A DNA stretch of 64,000 bases from Reyranella sp. (lineage in GTDB: Bacteria > Pseudomonadota > Alphaproteobacteria > Reyranellales > Reyranellaceae): positions 1 to 64,000 of the forward strand of contig NZ_SCUT01000043.1 in assembly GCF_004297265.1 (NCBI RefSeq). Direction: 5' to 3'. This document shows positions 42,328-51,971 of the stretch, one piece after another. The notes under the pieces were generated by a model, which was not told the origin of the DNA, did no database searches, and worked only from the letters and a program-made list of their open reading frames with translations. Position numbers and translations under genes: made by a program. Position 1 is the first letter of the stretch. Each line of letters opens with the position of its first letter.

Positions 42328-43203
42328 ATGCTCGATTTCATCCAGCAGCTGGTGAGCGGTATCGCGCTCGGCTGTGTCTATGGCCTCATCGCACTGGGCT
42401 TCGTCCTCATCTACAAGGCGACAGAGGTCGTGAACTTCGCCCAGGGCGACCTGATGATGCTGGGCGGGTTCTTCGTCTTCACCTTCATCGGCCTGATGGG
42501 TCTCGACTACTGGCTGGGCTTCCTGTTCGCCGTCTGCGCCATGGCGGTGTTCGGCATGGCAACCGAGCGAATCCTGATCCGGCCGATCCTGGGCTATCCG
42601 CAATTCTCCATCGTCATGGCCACCATCGGGCTGGGATACTTCCTGCGCTCGGTCGCCGGCATGATCTGGGGCACCGACGACCTCAAGATCGAGACCCCCT
42701 TCTCGACCGGCGTCCTGAAGCTCGGCGACCTGGTGATCGCCCACGACAAGCTCTCGGTGATCGTGGCCACCGTCATCCTGTGCGCCGTGCTCTACGCCTT
42801 CTTCAACTACACGCGGATGGGCACCGCCATGCGCGCCACCTCGGAGAACATGCTGGCCGCCTATTACATGGGCATTCCGGTGAAACGGGTGGTGTCGCTG
42901 ATCTGGGCGATCAGCGCCGCGGTGGCGGCGACCGCCGGCGTGCTGCTGGCGCCGATCACCTTCATCCATTCCAACGTCGGCCTCGCCCTCGGCCTGAAGG
43001 CCTTCCCGGCCGCGGTCCTGGGCGGCTTCGGCTCGATCCCCGGCGCGCTGATCGGCGGCCTGATCATCGGCGTCATCGAGACGCTCGCCGGCTTCTACCT
43101 GCCGCAGGGCTGGAAGGACGTCGCCCCCTACGTCGTGCTGCTGATCGTCCTGCTGGTCCGGCCGCATGGGCTGTTCGGCCCCAGCATGCGCAAGAAGGTC
43201 TGA
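42328..43203 (+). CDS. livH: Branched-chain-amino-acid-type ABC permease (LivH family)
   Basis: A 291-residue inner-membrane protein with about eight hydrophobic segments. The N-terminal LVSGIALGCVYGLIALGFVLIYKATEVVNFAQGD is the LivH hallmark, and the EAA-like loop AVLGGFGSIPGALIGGLIIG lies near the C-terminus. It forms the permease with livM. AGAGGA precedes the ATG. Members of this family carry branched-chain amino acids but also amides, urea or aromatic acids. Confidence 0.9.
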   Translation: MLDFIQQLVSGIALGCVYGLIALGFVLIYKATEVVNFAQGDLMMLGGFFVFTFIGLMGLDYWLGFLFAVCAMAVFGMATERILIRPILGYPQFSIVMATIGLGYFLRSVAGMIWGTDDLKIETPFSTGVLKLGDLVIAHDKLSVIVATVILCAVLYAFFNYTRMGTAMRATSENMLAAYYMGIPVKRVVSLIWAISAAVAATAGVLLAPITFIHSNVGLALGLKAFPAAVLGGFGSIPGALIGGLIIGVIETLAGFYLPQGWKDVAPYVVLLIVLLVRPHGLFGPSMRKKV

Positions 43204-43207
43204 GCCC

Positions 43208-44355
43208 ATGCGTTTCGTTTTCAAGACAGACTACGACCAGGACATCCGCCTGCTGAAGCACAGCGGTTACTGGTGGTCCTACGGCGTGCTGCTGGCGGCG
43301 CTGATCGCCTTCCCCTATCTGGTCGGCAGCTACCTGCAGAGCCAGATCGTCTTCGTGTTCATCTATGCCATCGTCGGCGTGGCGCTGATCATCCTCACCG
43401 GCTTCACCGGCCAGGCCTCGCTGGGCCACGCCGCCTTCCTGGCGATCGGGGCCTATACCGCCGGCTTCCTGCAGAGCCAGGGGATATCCTTCATCGTCTA
43501 CTTCCCTGCGGCCGCGATCATCACCGGCGCCGTGGGCGCGATGGTCGGCTTCCCGGCGCTGCGTCTCAGCGGCATCTACCTGGTGATCGCCACCATCGCC
43601 TTCGCCTTCATCGTCGAGGAGATCCTCGCGCGCTGGGAATCGGTGACGCACGGCAACGAAGGCATGCGGGTGCGCACGCTCGACTTCCTGGGCCAGCCGG
43701 TGCCGCGCGACGGCGACGCCTTCTACTTCCTCTGCCTGCTGGTGCTGGTGGGATCGATCCTGCTGGCGCTGAACCTGCTGCGCTCGCCCACCGGCCGCGC
43801 CTTCATCGCCATCCGCGATTCCGAGACCGCGGCCAAGAGCATGGGCATCGACCTCGCCGGCTACAAGGTGAAGTCCTTCGCCATCAGCGCCGCCCTCACC
43901 GGCATGGCGGGCGTGCTGTTCGCCCACAAGATGTCCTTCATCTCGCCCGAGATGTTCACCCTGCTGCTCTCGATCGAATTCATCATGGTGATCATCATCG
44001 GCGGCGCCTTCGGGGTGCACGGCGCGGTGCTGGGCGCGATCTTCATCGTCATGGTCGATCCCTTCCTGACGGCCCTGAAGGACGACGTCCCGGTGCTGGG
44101 CGCCAGCCTTGCCTCCTCGCTCGGCATGTCGTCCGAGGGGTCTGGAAAGCTGCGCGACACCATGTCCGCGATCGGCTCGGCGGCCGGCCTCAAGGGCGCG
44201 ATCTACGGCCTGATCATCATGATGTTCATCCTGTTCGAGCCCTACGGCCTCTACGGGCGCTGGCTCAAGGTGAAGCTCTTCTTCCAGCTCTTCCCGCTCT
44301 ACAAGAAGGCCACCTTCAAGCGGCAGAAGACCTACGTGAAGTCGGAGCGCAACCG

Positions 44356-44359
<4 letters not shown>
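43208..44359 (+). CDS. livM: Branched-chain-amino-acid-type ABC permease (LivM family)
   Basis: A 383-residue membrane protein: IYAIVGVALIILTGFTGQASLGHAAFLAIGAY is the LivM hallmark, and the cytoplasmic loop GIDLAGYKVKSFAISAALTGMAG and GGAFGVHGAVLGAIFI follow. An N-terminal extension of about 30 residues and a C-terminal basic tail (KKATFKRQKTYVKSERNR) are present. ATG 43208 lies 4 nt after livH. The stop overlaps livG by 4 nt. Confidence 0.9.
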
Positions 44360-45114
<755 letters not shown>

Positions 45115-45125
45115 GAGGAGCGGAC

Positions 45126-45902
45126 ATGAGCGACGACCCGATCCTCAAGGTCTCCAACATCGAGAGCTACTACGGCCCGATCATGGCCATCCGCGGGGTG
45201 AGCCTGGCCGTGCCGCGCGGCAAGATCATCACCGTGCTGGGCGCCAACGGCGCCGGCAAGACCACGATCCTCAAGACCATCTCGGGCGTGCTCGACCCGC
45301 TCAAGGGCACGATCGAGTTCGAGGGCAAGGCGATCCAGCGCATGGATGCCGACAAGATCGTGCGGCTCGGCCTCAGCCATGTGCCGGAAGGCCGCGAGGT
45401 CTTTCCCTTCCTCTCGATCCGCGAGAACCTGGCGATGGGCGCCTTCCTGCGCACGGACCGCGACGGCGTCGCCCGCGACCTGGAAAAGGTCTTCGGCTAT
45501 TTCCCGCGCCTCAGGGAGCGCATCGACCAGCCGGCCGGCTCGCTGTCCGGCGGCGAGCAGCAGATGCTGGCGATCAGCCGCGCGCTGATGAACCGGCCGA
45601 AGCTGCTGTTGCTCGACGAGCCCTCGCTCGGCCTCTCTCCGCTGCTGGTGAAGGAGATCTTCAGCATCATCCGCAGGGTCAACGCCGAGGAAGGCACGTC
45701 GATCCTGCTGGTCGAGCAGAATGCCAAGATGGCGCTGGAGACCGCCCATTACGGCTACGTGCTCGAGGTCGGCCGAGTCGTGATGGACGATACCTGCGAG
45801 CGGCTGATGAACAGCAAGGACATCCAGGAATTCTATCTCGGCGCCAAGGAAGAGAGCGCCCGCGGCGAACGCCGCTGGAAGAAGAAGAAGAACTGGCGCT
45901 GA
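45126..45902 (+). CDS. livF: Liv-type ABC ATPase (LivF family)
   Basis: A 258-residue ATPase: Walker A GANGAGKT near residues 40-47, GLSHVPEGREVFPFLSIRENL typical of LivF, the signature LSGGEQQMLAISRAL, and Walker B LLLLDEPSLGLSP. The C-terminus has a basic tail (RRWKKKKNWR). GAGGAGCGG precedes the ATG. Together with livH, livM and livG it completes the importer core. Confidence 0.92.
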   Translation: MSDDPILKVSNIESYYGPIMAIRGVSLAVPRGKIITVLGANGAGKTTILKTISGVLDPLKGTIEFEGKAIQRMDADKIVRLGLSHVPEGREVFPFLSIRENLAMGAFLRTDRDGVARDLEKVFGYFPRLRERIDQPAGSLSGGEQQMLAISRALMNRPKLLLLDEPSLGLSPLLVKEIFSIIRRVNAEEGTSILLVEQNAKMALETAHYGYVLEVGRVVMDDTCERLMNSKDIQEFYLGAKEESARGERRWKKKKNWR

Positions 45903-45918
45903 CGGGAACGAGGAAACC

Positions 45919-47763
45919 ATGCCCATCAAAGCGACGCTGACGGTTGCCGAGACCCTGCCCAAGAGCTTCGTGCTCTCCTGCAAGACGCGCGGCGACAGGC
46001 CGGCGATGCGCGAGAAGCTCTACGGCATCTGGAACGCCGTTTCCTGGACCCAGTGGCTTGAGCGCTCGAAGGCCGTCACCTTCGCCCTGCACGAGATCGG
46101 CTTCCGGCCCGGCGACGTGGCCTCGGTGCTGGCCAATACCGTGCCGGAATGGAACTACGCCGACTTCGGCATCCTGTGCGCGGGCGGCGTCTCCTCGGGC
46201 ATCTATCCCACCGACTCCGCCAAGCAGGTCGAATATCTGATCAACGATTCGAGGACCTCGGTCCTGTTCGTCGAGGACGACGAACAGCTCGACAAGGCCC
46301 TCGACGTGCGCGAGCGCTGCCCCACCTTGCGCAAGATCGTGGTGTTCGACATGGAGGGCTTGCACACCTTCAACGATCCCATGGTGGTCTCCCTGGACGA
46401 GTTCATGGCGTCGGGCCGCAATTACGGCCAGGGCAAGGACGCGCTGTTCGAGGAGCTGGTCGCCTCGCGCAAGCCCGACGACCTCGCCATCCTGGTCTAC
46501 ACGTCGGGCACGACCGGACCGCCCAAGGGCGCGATGCACAGCCATCGCAACGTGGTCTACACGATGCAGAACTGCATGCACCCCGAACTGTCGCTCTCCT
46601 GGTACGAGGGCGACGAGCGGCTGGCCTTCCTGCCGCTCTGCCACGTCGCCGAGCGCATCGCCGGCAGCTACTACTCCGTGGCGACCGGCGTCTGCAGCAA
46701 CTTTGCCGAGAGCCCCGAGACCGTACCCGACAACATCCGCGAGGTGCAGCCCACGCTGTTCGGCGCGGTGCCGCGCGTATGGGAGAAGTTCTACGCCGGC
46801 ATCACCATCGCGCTGAAGGACGCCACGCCCGTCCAGCAATGGGCCTACCGGCGCGCGATCTCGGCCGGCCTCGCCATCGCCGACGCGCGGCTGGCGCGGC
46901 GCGAGCCCACCGCGCTCGAGAAGCTGCGCTTCCAGGCCGCCTACTGGCTGGTGCTGAAGAACATCCGCCGCATGATCGGCCTCGACCGCTGCCGCTGGCT
47001 GTTCACCGGGGCGGCGCCGATCTCGCCCGAACTCATCCGCTGGTACCTGGCGCTCGGTCTCGACATGTACGAGGTCTACGGCCAGACGGAGAATTGCGGA
47101 CTGGCCACCGCGATGCCGGCGAACGGCATCAAGCTCGGCACGGTCGGCAAGTCGGTGCCCTACGGCCAGGTCGCGATCTCGCCCGCCGGCGAGATCCTGA
47201 TCAAGGGTGACATGGTGTTCATGGGCTACCTGAACCAGCCCGAGAAGACCGCCGAGACGGTCGACAAGGATGGCTGGCTGCACACCGGCGACGTCGGCCT
47301 GATCGACGAGGAGGGCTACGTCAAGATCACCGACCGGATGAAAGACATCATCATCACGGCCGGCGGCAAGAACATCACGCCCTCGGAGATCGAGAACCTG
47401 CTCAAGGCGTCGCCCTATATCAGCGACGCCGTCGTGATCGGCGACAAGCGTGCCTACCTCACCTGCCTCGTCATGATCGAGCGCGAGACGGTTGAGAAGT
47501 TCGCCCAGGACATCGACGTGCCCTTCACCAACTACACCAGCCTGTGCCGCGCCAAGGAGGTGCAGGACCTGATCTGGTCGGAGATCGAGCGGGTCAATGC
47601 CAACTTCGCCCGGGTCGAGACGATCAAGCGCTTCTACCTGATCGAGCAGCAGCTCACGCCCGAGGACGAGGAGCTGACGCCGACCATGAAGCTCAAGAGG
47701 TCGTTCGTGAACACCAAGTACAAGGACCAGATCGACGCGATGTACCGCCCTCAGGCGGCTTGA
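45919..47763 (+). CDS. AMP-forming long-chain-type acyl-CoA synthetase
   Basis: A 614-residue ANL ligase. The P-loop YTSGTTGPPKGAMHSH lies near residue 194, YGQTENCGLAT near 390, and DGWLHTGDVGLIDEEGYVKITDRMKDIIITAGGKNITP spans about 450-488. The C-terminal lysine region is TPTMKLKRSFV. Length and layout match FadD15/long-chain acyl-CoA ligases (AMP-dependent synthetase/ligase). Its place between the importer genes and the two binding proteins suggests that the imported compound is a carboxylic acid activated to CoA on entry. GAGGAAACC precedes the ATG. Confidence 0.9.
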   Translation: MPIKATLTVAETLPKSFVLSCKTRGDRPAMREKLYGIWNAVSWTQWLERSKAVTFALHEIGFRPGDVASVLANTVPEWNYADFGILCAGGVSSGIYPTDSAKQVEYLINDSRTSVLFVEDDEQLDKALDVRERCPTLRKIVVFDMEGLHTFNDPMVVSLDEFMASGRNYGQGKDALFEELVASRKPDDLAILVYTSGTTGPPKGAMHSHRNVVYTMQNCMHPELSLSWYEGDERLAFLPLCHVAERIAGSYYSVATGVCSNFAESPETVPDNIREVQPTLFGAVPRVWEKFYAGITIALKDATPVQQWAYRRAISAGLAIADARLARREPTALEKLRFQAAYWLVLKNIRRMIGLDRCRWLFTGAAPISPELIRWYLALGLDMYEVYGQTENCGLATAMPANGIKLGTVGKSVPYGQVAISPAGEILIKGDMVFMGYLNQPEKTAETVDKDGWLHTGDVGLIDEEGYVKITDRMKDIIITAGGKNITPSEIENLLKASPYISDAVVIGDKRAYLTCLVMIERETVEKFAQDIDVPFTNYTSLCRAKEVQDLIWSEIERVNANFARVETIKRFYLIEQQLTPEDEELTPTMKLKRSFVNTKYKDQIDAMYRPQAA

Positions 47764-47807
47764 GTTCAATGAAGTCCCGTAAAGTGTAGTGGAGGAAACA
47801 GGTAGTC

Positions 47808-49010
47808 ATGCGTTCGTTTTGCGTAAAGGCAGCCCTTTTGGGCAGCATCTTCAGCCTCGCCGCCCTGCCGGCGCTGGCGCAGCAGACCAAGGTCACCAAC
47901 CAGGGCATCACGCCCACCGAGATCGTCCTGGGCACGCACCAGGATCTCTCCGGCCCCATCAAGTCGTGGGGCGTTCCCGTCACCAACGGCATGAAGATGG
48001 CCGTCGACGAGGTCAACGCGGCGGGCGGCATCAACGGCCGCAAGCTGAAGCTGATCGTCGAGGACGTGGGCTACGATCCCAAGCGCGCCGTCCTCGCGAC
48101 GCAGAAGCTGGTCGAGAAGGACAAGATCTTCGCCATGCTGGCGCCGCTGGGCTCGCCGACGGTGCTCGCCGCGCAGGACATCCTGCTCGAAGCGGGCATC
48201 CCGCAGCTCTTCCCGGTCACGTCGGCCGAGTTCACCTACAAGATGGACCCGAAGAACCCGCAGGACCGGCTGAAGTTCAACAACGTGCCGCCCTACACCG
48301 AGAGCGTCCGCGCCGGCGCCCGCCACCTGATGCAGGAAAAGGGCAGCAAGAAGCCCTGCGTCATGTACCAGGACGACGAGTTCGGCAAGAACGTGCTCGA
48401 CGGCTTCAACCAGGCCGTTGCCGACGCCAAGCTCACCGCCGCCTCCGTCACCAGCTACAAGCGCGGCGCCTCGGACTTCTCCTCGCAGGTCGCGAAGATG
48501 AAGTCGGACGGCTGCGATCTCGTCGTGCTGGGCACCATCGTGCGCGAGACGGTCGGCGTCATGGCGGAGGGCCGCAAGATCGGCTTCGCGCCGGTCTACT
48601 TCGGCAGCACCGCCGCCAACGTCATCGAGGTTCCCGCGCTGGGCAAGGACGTGACCGAAGGCTTCTATGCCGTGGGCGGCATGGAGATCCCCTATCGCGA
48701 CACCTCAACCGGCAAGGCCAAGGAATGGGCCGAGGCGTACTACAAGCTCTACAACATGGAGCCGAACACGCAGTCGGCGCTGGGCTACAACGAGGTCATG
48801 ACCTTCGCCCACTATGCCAAGCTGGCGGGCAAGGACCTGACCGGCGCCAAGTTCCTCGCGGCCATGGAGTCGGGGGACGTCTTCCAGGACATCTTCAATT
48901 CGCCGCCGGTGAAGTTCTCGCCCACCGAACACCTGTCGGCGACCGTGTATCTTCTGCAGCAGATCAAGGACGGCCGCTGGGTCGTGCTCAAGCGCGACCT
49001 GAAGAACTGA
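47808..49010 (+). CDS. Liv-type ABC substrate-binding protein, first copy
   Basis: A 400-residue periplasmic binding protein (type I fold). A signal peptide (ends LPALAQQ) precedes VTNQGITPTEIVLGTHQDLSGPI. DEVNAAGGINGRKLKLIVED and MYQDDEFGKNVLDGF are present, as in LivK-like proteins. It should deliver the substrate to LivHM. The second copy follows after a terminator and is clearly paralogous over its whole length. GTGGAGGAAACA lies upstream of the ATG. Confidence 0.92.
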   Translation: MRSFCVKAALLGSIFSLAALPALAQQTKVTNQGITPTEIVLGTHQDLSGPIKSWGVPVTNGMKMAVDEVNAAGGINGRKLKLIVEDVGYDPKRAVLATQKLVEKDKIFAMLAPLGSPTVLAAQDILLEAGIPQLFPVTSAEFTYKMDPKNPQDRLKFNNVPPYTESVRAGARHLMQEKGSKKPCVMYQDDEFGKNVLDGFNQAVADAKLTAASVTSYKRGASDFSSQVAKMKSDGCDLVVLGTIVRETVGVMAEGRKIGFAPVYFGSTAANVIEVPALGKDVTEGFYAVGGMEIPYRDTSTGKAKEWAEAYYKLYNMEPNTQSALGYNEVMTFAHYAKLAGKDLTGAKFLAAMESGDVFQDIFNSPPVKFSPTEHLSATVYLLQQIKDGRWVVLKRDLKN

Positions 49011-49029
49011 CGCCAACACCTTCCGACGG

Positions 49030-49062
49030 AAAAGGCCCGGGTCTTCCCGGGCCTTTTCTTTT
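49030..49062 (+). terminator. Rho-independent terminator between the two binding-protein genes
   Basis: AAAAGGCCCGGG and CCCGGGCCTTTT pair perfectly (12 bp) around a TCTT loop, then CTTTT follows. It separates the liv-acs-binding-protein unit from the second binding-protein gene. Confidence 0.88.
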
Positions 49063-49206
49063 GCAATCCGGAATCTTCCGTTTCGCCGTGCATAATCACC
49101 GCGAAACTGCTCTACTCCCGCATAAGTCGCAAAAAGCGACGACGGACCGGGTCGTGTGCGCCACCCGCCGGAGAGTCAAAGGGCGCAGCAGTGGAGGAAA
49201 CGGACA

Positions 49207-50403
49207 ATGCATCTCAAGGCATTCGCGGTGACGCTTGCCTGCACGACGGCGCTGGCAGTCACGCCCGCGCTCGCGCAGACCAAGGTCACGAATCAGGGCA
49301 TCACGCCGACCGAGATCGTCATCGGCACGCACCAGGATCTCTCGGGCCCGATCAAGACCTGGGGCGTCCCGGTCGCCAACGGCATGAAGCTCGCCGTCGA
49401 GGAGATCAACGCAGCGGGCGGCATCAATGGCCGCAAGCTCAAGTTGATCATCGAGGACAGCGCCTACGATCCCAAGAAGGCCGTGCTCGCCAGCCAGAAG
49501 ATGATCGAGAAGGACAAGGTGTTCGCCATGATCGGCGGCATGGGCTCCGCGCCCGTGATCGCCGCGCAGGACATCCTGTTCGACGCGGGCGTGCTGCAGC
49601 TCTTCCCGCTGACCGCCGCCGAGTTCACCTACAAGTTCGACGCCGGCAAGCCGCAGGAGCGGCTGAAGTTCAGCAACCTGCTGCCCTACGTCGAGAGCAC
49701 CCGCGCAGCCGTGAAGTACATGGTCGAGTGGAAGAAGCCCACGAAGCCCTGCCTGATGTACCAGGACGACGAGTACGGCAAGAACGTGCTCGACGGCTTT
49801 ACCCAGCAGCTCGACGCCATGAAGCTGAAGCCCGCCTCGATCACGACCTACAAGCGCGGCGCCTCTGACTTCAGCGCCCAGGTCGCCAAGATGAAAGCCG
49901 ATGGCTGCGACCTCGTCGTGCTGGGCACCATCCTGCGCGAAACGATCGGCGCCATCGCCGAAGCGAAGAAACTCGGCTGGGACGTCACCTTCCTCGGCGC
50001 GACGCCCACCAACATTCCCGACACGATCACGCTCGGCAAGGACGTGGTCGAGGGCTTCTACGCCGCCGGCGCCTTCGAGACCCCCTATGCCGACACGGCC
50101 AAGGGCAAGGTCAAGGACTGGGTCGAGGCCTACAAGAAGATGTTCGGGACCGACGCGAACACGCAATCGGTCATCGGCTACAACGCCGTCATGACCTTCG
50201 CGCACTATGCCAAGCTCGCGGGCAAGGACCTGACGGGCCAGAAGATGCTCGACGCCCTCGAGTCGGGCGATCCGTACCTCGACATCTTCAGCTCGCCGCC
50301 CAGCAAGTTCTCCAAGACCAACCACCTCGCGAACACCATCACGCAGGTGCAGCAGGTCAAGAACGGCCGCTGGGTCGTCATCAAGGAAGGCCTGGGCTTT
50401 TAG
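49207..50403 (+). CDS. Liv-type ABC substrate-binding protein, second copy
   Basis: A 398-residue periplasmic binding protein. Signal MHLKAFAVTLACTTALAVTP is followed by AQTKVTNQGITPTEIVIG. It shares with the first copy EINAAGGINGRKLKL, MYQDDEYGKNVLDGF and a common C-terminal GRWVV. Differences cluster in the second lobe (for example AVKYMVEWKKPTKP and VTFLGATPTNIPDTI), so ligand range may differ. ATG 49207 follows GTGGAGG. It has its own leader of about 145 bp after the upstream terminator and its own terminator. Confidence 0.92.
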   Translation: MHLKAFAVTLACTTALAVTPALAQTKVTNQGITPTEIVIGTHQDLSGPIKTWGVPVANGMKLAVEEINAAGGINGRKLKLIIEDSAYDPKKAVLASQKMIEKDKVFAMIGGMGSAPVIAAQDILFDAGVLQLFPLTAAEFTYKFDAGKPQERLKFSNLLPYVESTRAAVKYMVEWKKPTKPCLMYQDDEYGKNVLDGFTQQLDAMKLKPASITTYKRGASDFSAQVAKMKADGCDLVVLGTILRETIGAIAEAKKLGWDVTFLGATPTNIPDTITLGKDVVEGFYAAGAFETPYADTAKGKVKDWVEAYKKMFGTDANTQSVIGYNAVMTFAHYAKLAGKDLTGQKMLDALESGDPYLDIFSSPPSKFSKTNHLANTITQVQQVKNGRWVVIKEGLGF

Positions 50404-50428
50404 CCTCGGCTCCTGACGCAACGGAAAG

Positions 50429-50456
50429 CCCGGACAGTCGCCTGTCCGGGTTTTTT
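50429..50456 (+). terminator. Rho-independent terminator after the second binding protein
   Basis: CCCGGACAG and CTGTCCGGG form a perfect 9-bp stem with a TCGC loop, followed by TTTTTT. Confidence 0.9.
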
Positions 50457-50479
50457 CATGGGGACCGGGGGACGGGGCG

Positions 50480-50785
50480 TCAGACCGGAGGCACCGGTAC
50501 CTTGTTGCGGCGGAGTTCCTGCTGCAGCACCGGGATGGCGGCGCCGGTCTGGCCCTCGTGGCACTGGGCGATCGCCAGGCGCGCATTGATGTCGGCGTCG
50601 GTATTGTCGTTGTCGCCGGCGCTGTCTCCCATGCCGCTCGCGACATACTCGCCATAGGCCCAGCTGAGCTTGGTGCAATAGGCGGCGGCCTGGGCCGCCG
50701 TCATGCCGGGTGGCGGGCCACCCGCCGTCTGGGTGCAGGCCGCCGCGAGGAGCGCCACGAGGACCAGCCCACCGAATTGGATCAT
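50480..50785 (-). CDS. Small lipoprotein, paralogue B
   Basis: A 101-residue predicted lipoprotein (signal MIQFGGLVLVALLAAAC, lipobox AAAC). It continues TQTAGGPPPGMTAAQ and AAYCTKLSWAYGEYVA, then an Asp/Asn-rich turn and DINARLAIAQCHEG, ending LQQELRRNKVPVPPV. Two cysteines in the mature part may pair. It is a close paralogue of the gene at 50800-51117, just upstream. Function unknown. Confidence 0.75.
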   Translation of the reverse strand: MIQFGGLVLVALLAAACTQTAGGPPPGMTAAQAAAYCTKLSWAYGEYVASGMGDSAGDNDNTDADINARLAIAQCHEGQTGAAIPVLQQELRRNKVPVPPV

Positions 50786-50799
50786 ACGCACGGGAGTCC

Positions 50800-51117
50800 T
50801 CACGGCGGCGGAACCTCGACCTTGTTGTTGCGCAGTTCCCGCTGCAGCACCGGAATGCCCGCGGCGGTATTGCCGTCCTGGCACTGGGCGACCGCGACGC
50901 GGGCGTCGATGTCGGACTGGCCACCGCCCCTGCCAACGCCCCCCATCGACGTGGGGAGACCGGCGACATATTCGCTGTAGACCGTCGTGAGCTTCGTGCA
51001 ATAGGCCGCGCCCTGCGCCGCCGTCATGCCCGGCGGAGGACCGCCCGCCGTCTGCGTACACGCCGCCAGGGCAAGCGGCGCAGCCATCAACCCGAGAACG
51101 TGCGTCAACTTCGCCAT
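50800..51117 (-). CDS. Small lipoprotein, paralogue A
   Basis: A 105-residue predicted lipoprotein (MAKLTHVLGLMAAPLALAAC). The sequence CTQTAGGPPPGMTAAQGAAYCTK is nearly the same as in paralogue B, and the C-terminal halves match as DIDARVAVAQCQDG and LQRELRNNKVEVPP. ATG 51117 has GGGAGG at good spacing; a TTG codon lies just upstream. Tandem duplication is evident. Function unknown. Confidence 0.77.
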   Translation of the reverse strand: MAKLTHVLGLMAAPLALAACTQTAGGPPPGMTAAQGAAYCTKLTTVYSEYVAGLPTSMGGVGRGGGQSDIDARVAVAQCQDGNTAAGIPVLQRELRNNKVEVPPP

Positions 51118-51176
51118 CAAAACCTCCCGACGATACGCTAACGCACCGCGCGTTTAGCCGCTATGGTCGCGTCGAT

Positions 51177-51971
51177 ATGAGCGATGAACTTTCCGGGAGA
51201 GTGGCGGTCGTCACCGGCGGCGGTTCGGGCATCGGCGCCGCCTCGGCCGCCCTGCTCGCCGCAGCGGGCGCGGCCGTGATCGTGGCCGACCTGGCCGAGG
51301 GCTCCAAAGAGACTCAGGTCGGCCGTTTCGTGACGCACGACGTCGCATCGGAGGAGTCCTGGCAGTCGCTGCTGGCGGGCATCCTCGAGCGCGAAGGGCG
51401 GCTCGACATCATGGTCAACAATGCCGGGATCTCCGGCGGCCCCGGCAATCCCGAGACCACGACCGTCGAGAACTGGCAGCATGTCCAGGCGATCAATTCC
51501 GAGGGCGTGTTCCTCGGTTGCAAGTACGCGATCCAGGGCATGAAGCATCTCGGCGCGGGCAAGACCGAGCCGTCGGGGTCGATCGTCAACATCTCCTCGA
51601 TCGCCGGCCTGGTCGGCGGCGCCGGCCCTACCGCCTACACGGCCAGCAAAGGTGCGGTGCGGCTGCTCAGCAAGAGCGTCGCGCTCTACTGCGCCGAACA
51701 GAAATACGGCATCCGCTGCAATTCCGTTCATCCGGGCGGCGTCGACACGGCGATCTTCAACCCGCTCTGGCAGGCGGTCGGCCGCGACCAGGGGAAGGCC
51801 TTCCTGGGCTCCCGCCATCCGATCGGCCGCATGGCCGAGCCTCAGGACCTGGGCGAGCTCGTCCTGTGGCTGGCTTCGGACCGATCGTCCTTCGTCACCG
51901 GCGCGGAGTTCACCTCCGACGGCGGCGTGACCGCCGGACTCATGAGGAGGTCGCTCCTTGCCCCGTCTTGA
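51177..51971 (+). CDS. Short-chain dehydrogenase, first of coupled pair
   Basis: A 264-residue classical SDR: GGGSGIGAAS is the NAD(P) loop (about 14-23), NNAGISGG follows, then SIVNISSIAGLVGG, the catalytic AYTASKGA (Tyr-x3-Lys) and HPGGVDTA. The substrate is a secondary alcohol or ketone and cannot be narrowed. The next SDR starts inside its 3' end, in another frame. Confidence 0.9.
   Translation: MSDELSGRVAVVTGGGSGIGAASAALLAAAGAAVIVADLAEGSKETQVGRFVTHDVASEESWQSLLAGILEREGRLDIMVNNAGISGGPGNPETTTVENWQHVQAINSEGVFLGCKYAIQGMKHLGAGKTEPSGSIVNISSIAGLVGGAGPTAYTASKGAVRLLSKSVALYCAEQKYGIRCNSVHPGGVDTAIFNPLWQAVGRDQGKAFLGSRHPIGRMAEPQDLGELVLWLASDRSSFVTGAEFTSDGGVTAGLMRRSLLAPS

Noticed and set aside
45679..47769. 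696-codon minus-strand open frame
   Set aside because: It is antisense to the acyl-CoA synthetase, which has full ANL motifs and operon context; the antisense product has no family features.
49125..49139. GTCGC-AAAAA-GCGAC hairpin before the second binding-protein gene as a riboswitch or attenuator
   Set aside because: A 5-bp stem alone is too weak, there is no T-tract, and no alternative pairing was evident.
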